DNA of 7,218 bases from the NCBI GenBank assembly GCA_947454695.1, contig CANGMW010000132.1, forward strand, positions 1 to 7,218, given 5' to 3'. The stretch is from Comamonadaceae bacterium (lineage in GTDB: Bacteria; Pseudomonadota; Gammaproteobacteria; Burkholderiales; Burkholderiaceae_C). A program made the position numbers and the translations under genes. Each line of letters opens with the position of its first letter. Positions within the stretch are counted from its first letter, which is position 1. Below the pieces are notes generated by a model. It was not told the origin of the DNA. It did no database searches and saw only the letters and a list, made by a program, of their open reading frames with translations. Below, piece after piece: positions 5,741-7,218 of this stretch.

Positions 5741-6190
5741 ATGAAATGTCCGTTCTGCGGTCACTCCGAAACCCAGGTCATGGAGACCCGGATTTCGGAG
5801 GACGGCGACTTTATCCGCCGTCGCCGCCAATGCGGGGCGTGTGACAAACGGTTCACGACCTACGAACGTCCAGACGTTGCCTTCCCCAGCATCGTCAAAA
5901 AAGATGGGCGTCGGATTGAATACGAGCGCGCCAAACTGATCGGCTCCATGAACCTGGCGTTACGCAAACGCCCGGTCAGCACCGAGCAGATCGACAGCGC
6001 CATCGAACGCATCGAAGAAAAACTGCTGAACCTGGGATTGCGTGAAGTCCCCTCCGGTCGCATTGGAGAGCTCGTCATGCGGGAGCTAAAAAAACTCGAC
6101 AAAGTCGCCTACGTGCGATTTGCCAGTGTGTACCGCAGCTTTGAAGACATCGACGAATTCAAGTCACTCGTCGACGAGGTCAGGCGCTAA
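5741..6190 (+). CDS. nrdR: Transcriptional repressor NrdR
   Basis: Nucleotide-sensing repressor of ribonucleotide reductase operons. At 149 residues it is the usual length. The N-terminal zinc ribbon has C3-x2-C6 and C31-x2-C34 with the RRRRQC and CDKRFTTYER stretches typical of the family. The ATP-cone domain (about residues 49-139) binds ATP or dATP and tells the repressor whether deoxynucleotides are plentiful. The start is ATG at 5741, 22 bases after the glyA stop with no terminator between. The Shine-Dalgarno is weak, suggesting co-transcription and translational coupling with glyA. No NrdR box was identified in this window, as expected since its targets are nrd genes elsewhere. Confidence 0.97.
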   Translation: MKCPFCGHSETQVMETRISEDGDFIRRRRQCGACDKRFTTYERPDVAFPSIVKKDGRRIEYERAKLIGSMNLALRKRPVSTEQIDSAIERIEEKLLNLGLREVPSGRIGELVMRELKKLDKVAYVRFASVYRSFEDIDEFKSLVDEVRR

Positions 6191-6285
6191 TTTTATTTGT
6201 AAGCGTTCTTCCCGTAAGCCGCGGGCGCATTACAAGCAGTTGCATTTTGCTTCTGCGCATTAACAGCTCATCCGACAAACTCAAA

Positions 6286-6326
6286 GCGTTCATTTGAACG
6301 CCTTGTCGTTATGCGGAATCGACAAG
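6286..6326. repeat. Consecutive inverted repeats between nrdR and fimT
   Basis: GCGTTC/GAACGC (6286-6291 with 6296-6301, ATTT loop) is followed directly by CTTGTCG/CGACAAG (6302-6308 with 6320-6326), both perfect. A third, weaker repeat (GTTG/CAAC, 6326-6339) follows. None has a strong U tract, so they are poor terminators. They may be operators or processing sites separating the glyA-nrdR and pilin transcripts. Confidence 0.4.
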
Positions 6327-6356
6327 TTGGTGTTTCAACACTTGCCGAGAAGCTGA

Positions 6357-6992
6357 ATGCCCAAGTCAAAAAGATCCCGGCGTTTTACAAAGCCACACGG
6401 CTTCACCTTGATTGAATTGCTGGTGGTTCTGGCGATCGCGGCACTGTTGGCTCGGCTTGCTGCGCCAGCCTTCGCGGGTTTGATCAACAGTGCCAACGTT
6501 TCGCGCGCCGTCAACGACTTCATTTTGGATACCCGATACGCCCGAGGTGAAGCGATGCGGCGTGGCAAAACAGTCACTATCTGCCGAACGGCCACCCCCA
6601 CAGCCTCCCCCTCCGCCACAGCGCCGGTTTGCAGCACCTCAGGAAACTCCGATTGGGGTCAAGGCTGGATTGTGTTTGTAGACATTGGGGCAAGCCCGGG
6701 GGTTTTCGATTACCAAACGGACAAAATTTTGCGTGTGCATGAAAGCCTCTCCGGGATCGGGGGTCTCACGGCGGTCAACAACAGCAGTGTGGCGATGAGC
6801 GGTCAGAACTACATCACGTTTGACGCATCCGGTAAAGCTGTCGGTTATGCGGGGCGCTGGTTGGTCACGCCCAACGGACAGCTCGCTAGCAACAACACGC
6901 TGACACGCACCGTTTGCCTGAACTTTGTCGGGCGCATTCGCCTTGCCTCTCCCACCACCTATGGCGCAACAGGGGATGTTCAGTGTTCATGA
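6357..6992 (+). CDS. fimT: Type IV pilus minor pilin, FimT/GspH type
   Basis: Pseudopilin-like protein of 211 residues, likely part of the minor-pilin complex that primes type IV pilus assembly. The type III leader is short and basic (residues 1-15, MPKSKRSRRF start) and ends in G15 before FTLIELLVV. Cleavage by the prepilin peptidase would expose F16, and the +5 glutamate is E20. The hydrophobic N-terminal helix runs to about residue 40. The GspH-like body contains W100-GQGWIVFVD and four cysteines, C76, C92, C187 and C210, which could form two disulfides. A Thr/Pro/Ser/Ala-rich loop lies between C76 and C92. A weak GAGAAG (6347-6352) precedes the ATG. The end overlaps the next pilin gene. 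The symbol follows the family; fimU would be an equally valid name. Confidence 0.85.
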   Translation: MPKSKRSRRFTKPHGFTLIELLVVLAIAALLARLAAPAFAGLINSANVSRAVNDFILDTRYARGEAMRRGKTVTICRTATPTASPSATAPVCSTSGNSDWGQGWIVFVDIGASPGVFDYQTDKILRVHESLSGIGGLTAVNNSSVAMSGQNYITFDASGKAVGYAGRWLVTPNGQLASNNTLTRTVCLNFVGRIRLASPTTYGATGDVQCS

Positions 6993-7218
6993 GCCCAATG
7001 CGTCGTCAGCTGAAGAAGCAACATGGTGTTTCCTTGCTCGAAGTGCTTATTTCCATTTTGATCTTATCGCTCGGTATTCTGGCCATGTCGGCCATGCAAG
7101 CCTATGCCGTTGCCACACAAAAAAATGCGGTGAACCGGGCTATCGCCAGTGCGCTGGCCAATGAAGCCGCCGAGCTCATCCGGCTCAACCAATACCCGGA
7201 CAGCAACGGCCAAACCGC
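6989..7218 (+). CDS. pilV: Type IV pilus minor pilin, PilV type (5' part, cut by window end)
   Basis: The first 76 codons of a second prepilin. The start ATG at 6989 overlaps the previous gene's TGA as ATGA, a sign of translational coupling. A second in-frame ATG at 6998 is possible. The leader ends HG13, followed by VSLLEVLISILILSLGILA, with a glutamate at +5 (E18) and a long hydrophobic helix. The later AxALANEAAELIRLNQYP stretch is typical of PilV-like minor pilins. The rest of the gene, and probably further pilW/pilX-type genes, lie outside the window. Confidence 0.85.
   Translation, partial: MSPMRRQLKKQHGVSLLEVLISILILSLGILAMSAMQAYAVATQKNAVNRAIASALANEAAELIRLNQYPDSNGQT

Noticed and set aside
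4852..5742. 296-codon minus-strand ORF opposite glyA
   Set aside because: His/Gly-rich translation typical of the reverse strand of a high-GC gene; glyA is certain here.
6329..6345. Sigma54 promoter before the pilin genes (GG and GC elements)
   Set aside because: The GG-to-GC spacing is 13 bases instead of 10, so it does not fit the -24/-12 pattern.

Overview
The window looks like chromosomal DNA of a betaproteobacterium in Burkholderiales, most likely Comamonadaceae. This is inferred from the style of the GlyA, NrdR and minor-pilin proteins, the high-GC coding sequence, and a large alanine- and glutamine-rich DUF349 protein; no database search was run. I see no tRNA, rRNA, CRISPR array, insertion sequence or phage gene.

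Layout: (1) 47-2770, minus strand, one 907-residue DUF349 protein with a GTG start. (2) 2771-3460, a 690-base divergent intergenic region. It holds a run of hairpins (2893-3145) closed at each end by an outward-facing intrinsic terminator, then an A+T-rich stretch with two TTG-spaced palindromes, a strong sigma70-type promoter (3241-3269), and a leader of about 185 nt with small overlapping ORFs. (3) 3461-4270, plus strand, a membrane-anchored SLT-type lytic transglycosylase. (4) 4271-4473, a leader with a clear ZTP (pfl) riboswitch and terminator-like hairpins. (5) 4474-5718 glyA and 5741-6190 nrdR, probably one transcript. (6) 6191-6356, a short gap with several inverted repeats. (7) 6357-6992, a FimT/GspH-type minor pilin overlapping by ATGA the start of a PilV-type minor pilin that runs off the window, the front of a type IV pilus minor-pilin operon.

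How the parts relate: the ZTP riboswitch senses the purine intermediate that builds up when 10-formyl-tetrahydrofolate is short, and GlyA makes the one-carbon folate that relieves that shortage. If nrdR is read from the same RNA, the repressor of ribonucleotide reductase genes would fall under the same folate/purine signal. The transglycosylase acts on peptidoglycan from the inner membrane. The pilin genes start an envelope-appendage locus that is not obviously linked to the metabolic pair.

The parts I cannot assign to a known family are the terminator-bounded hairpin array at 2881-3151 and the structured leader at about 3276-3460. These are the best candidates for something undescribed.
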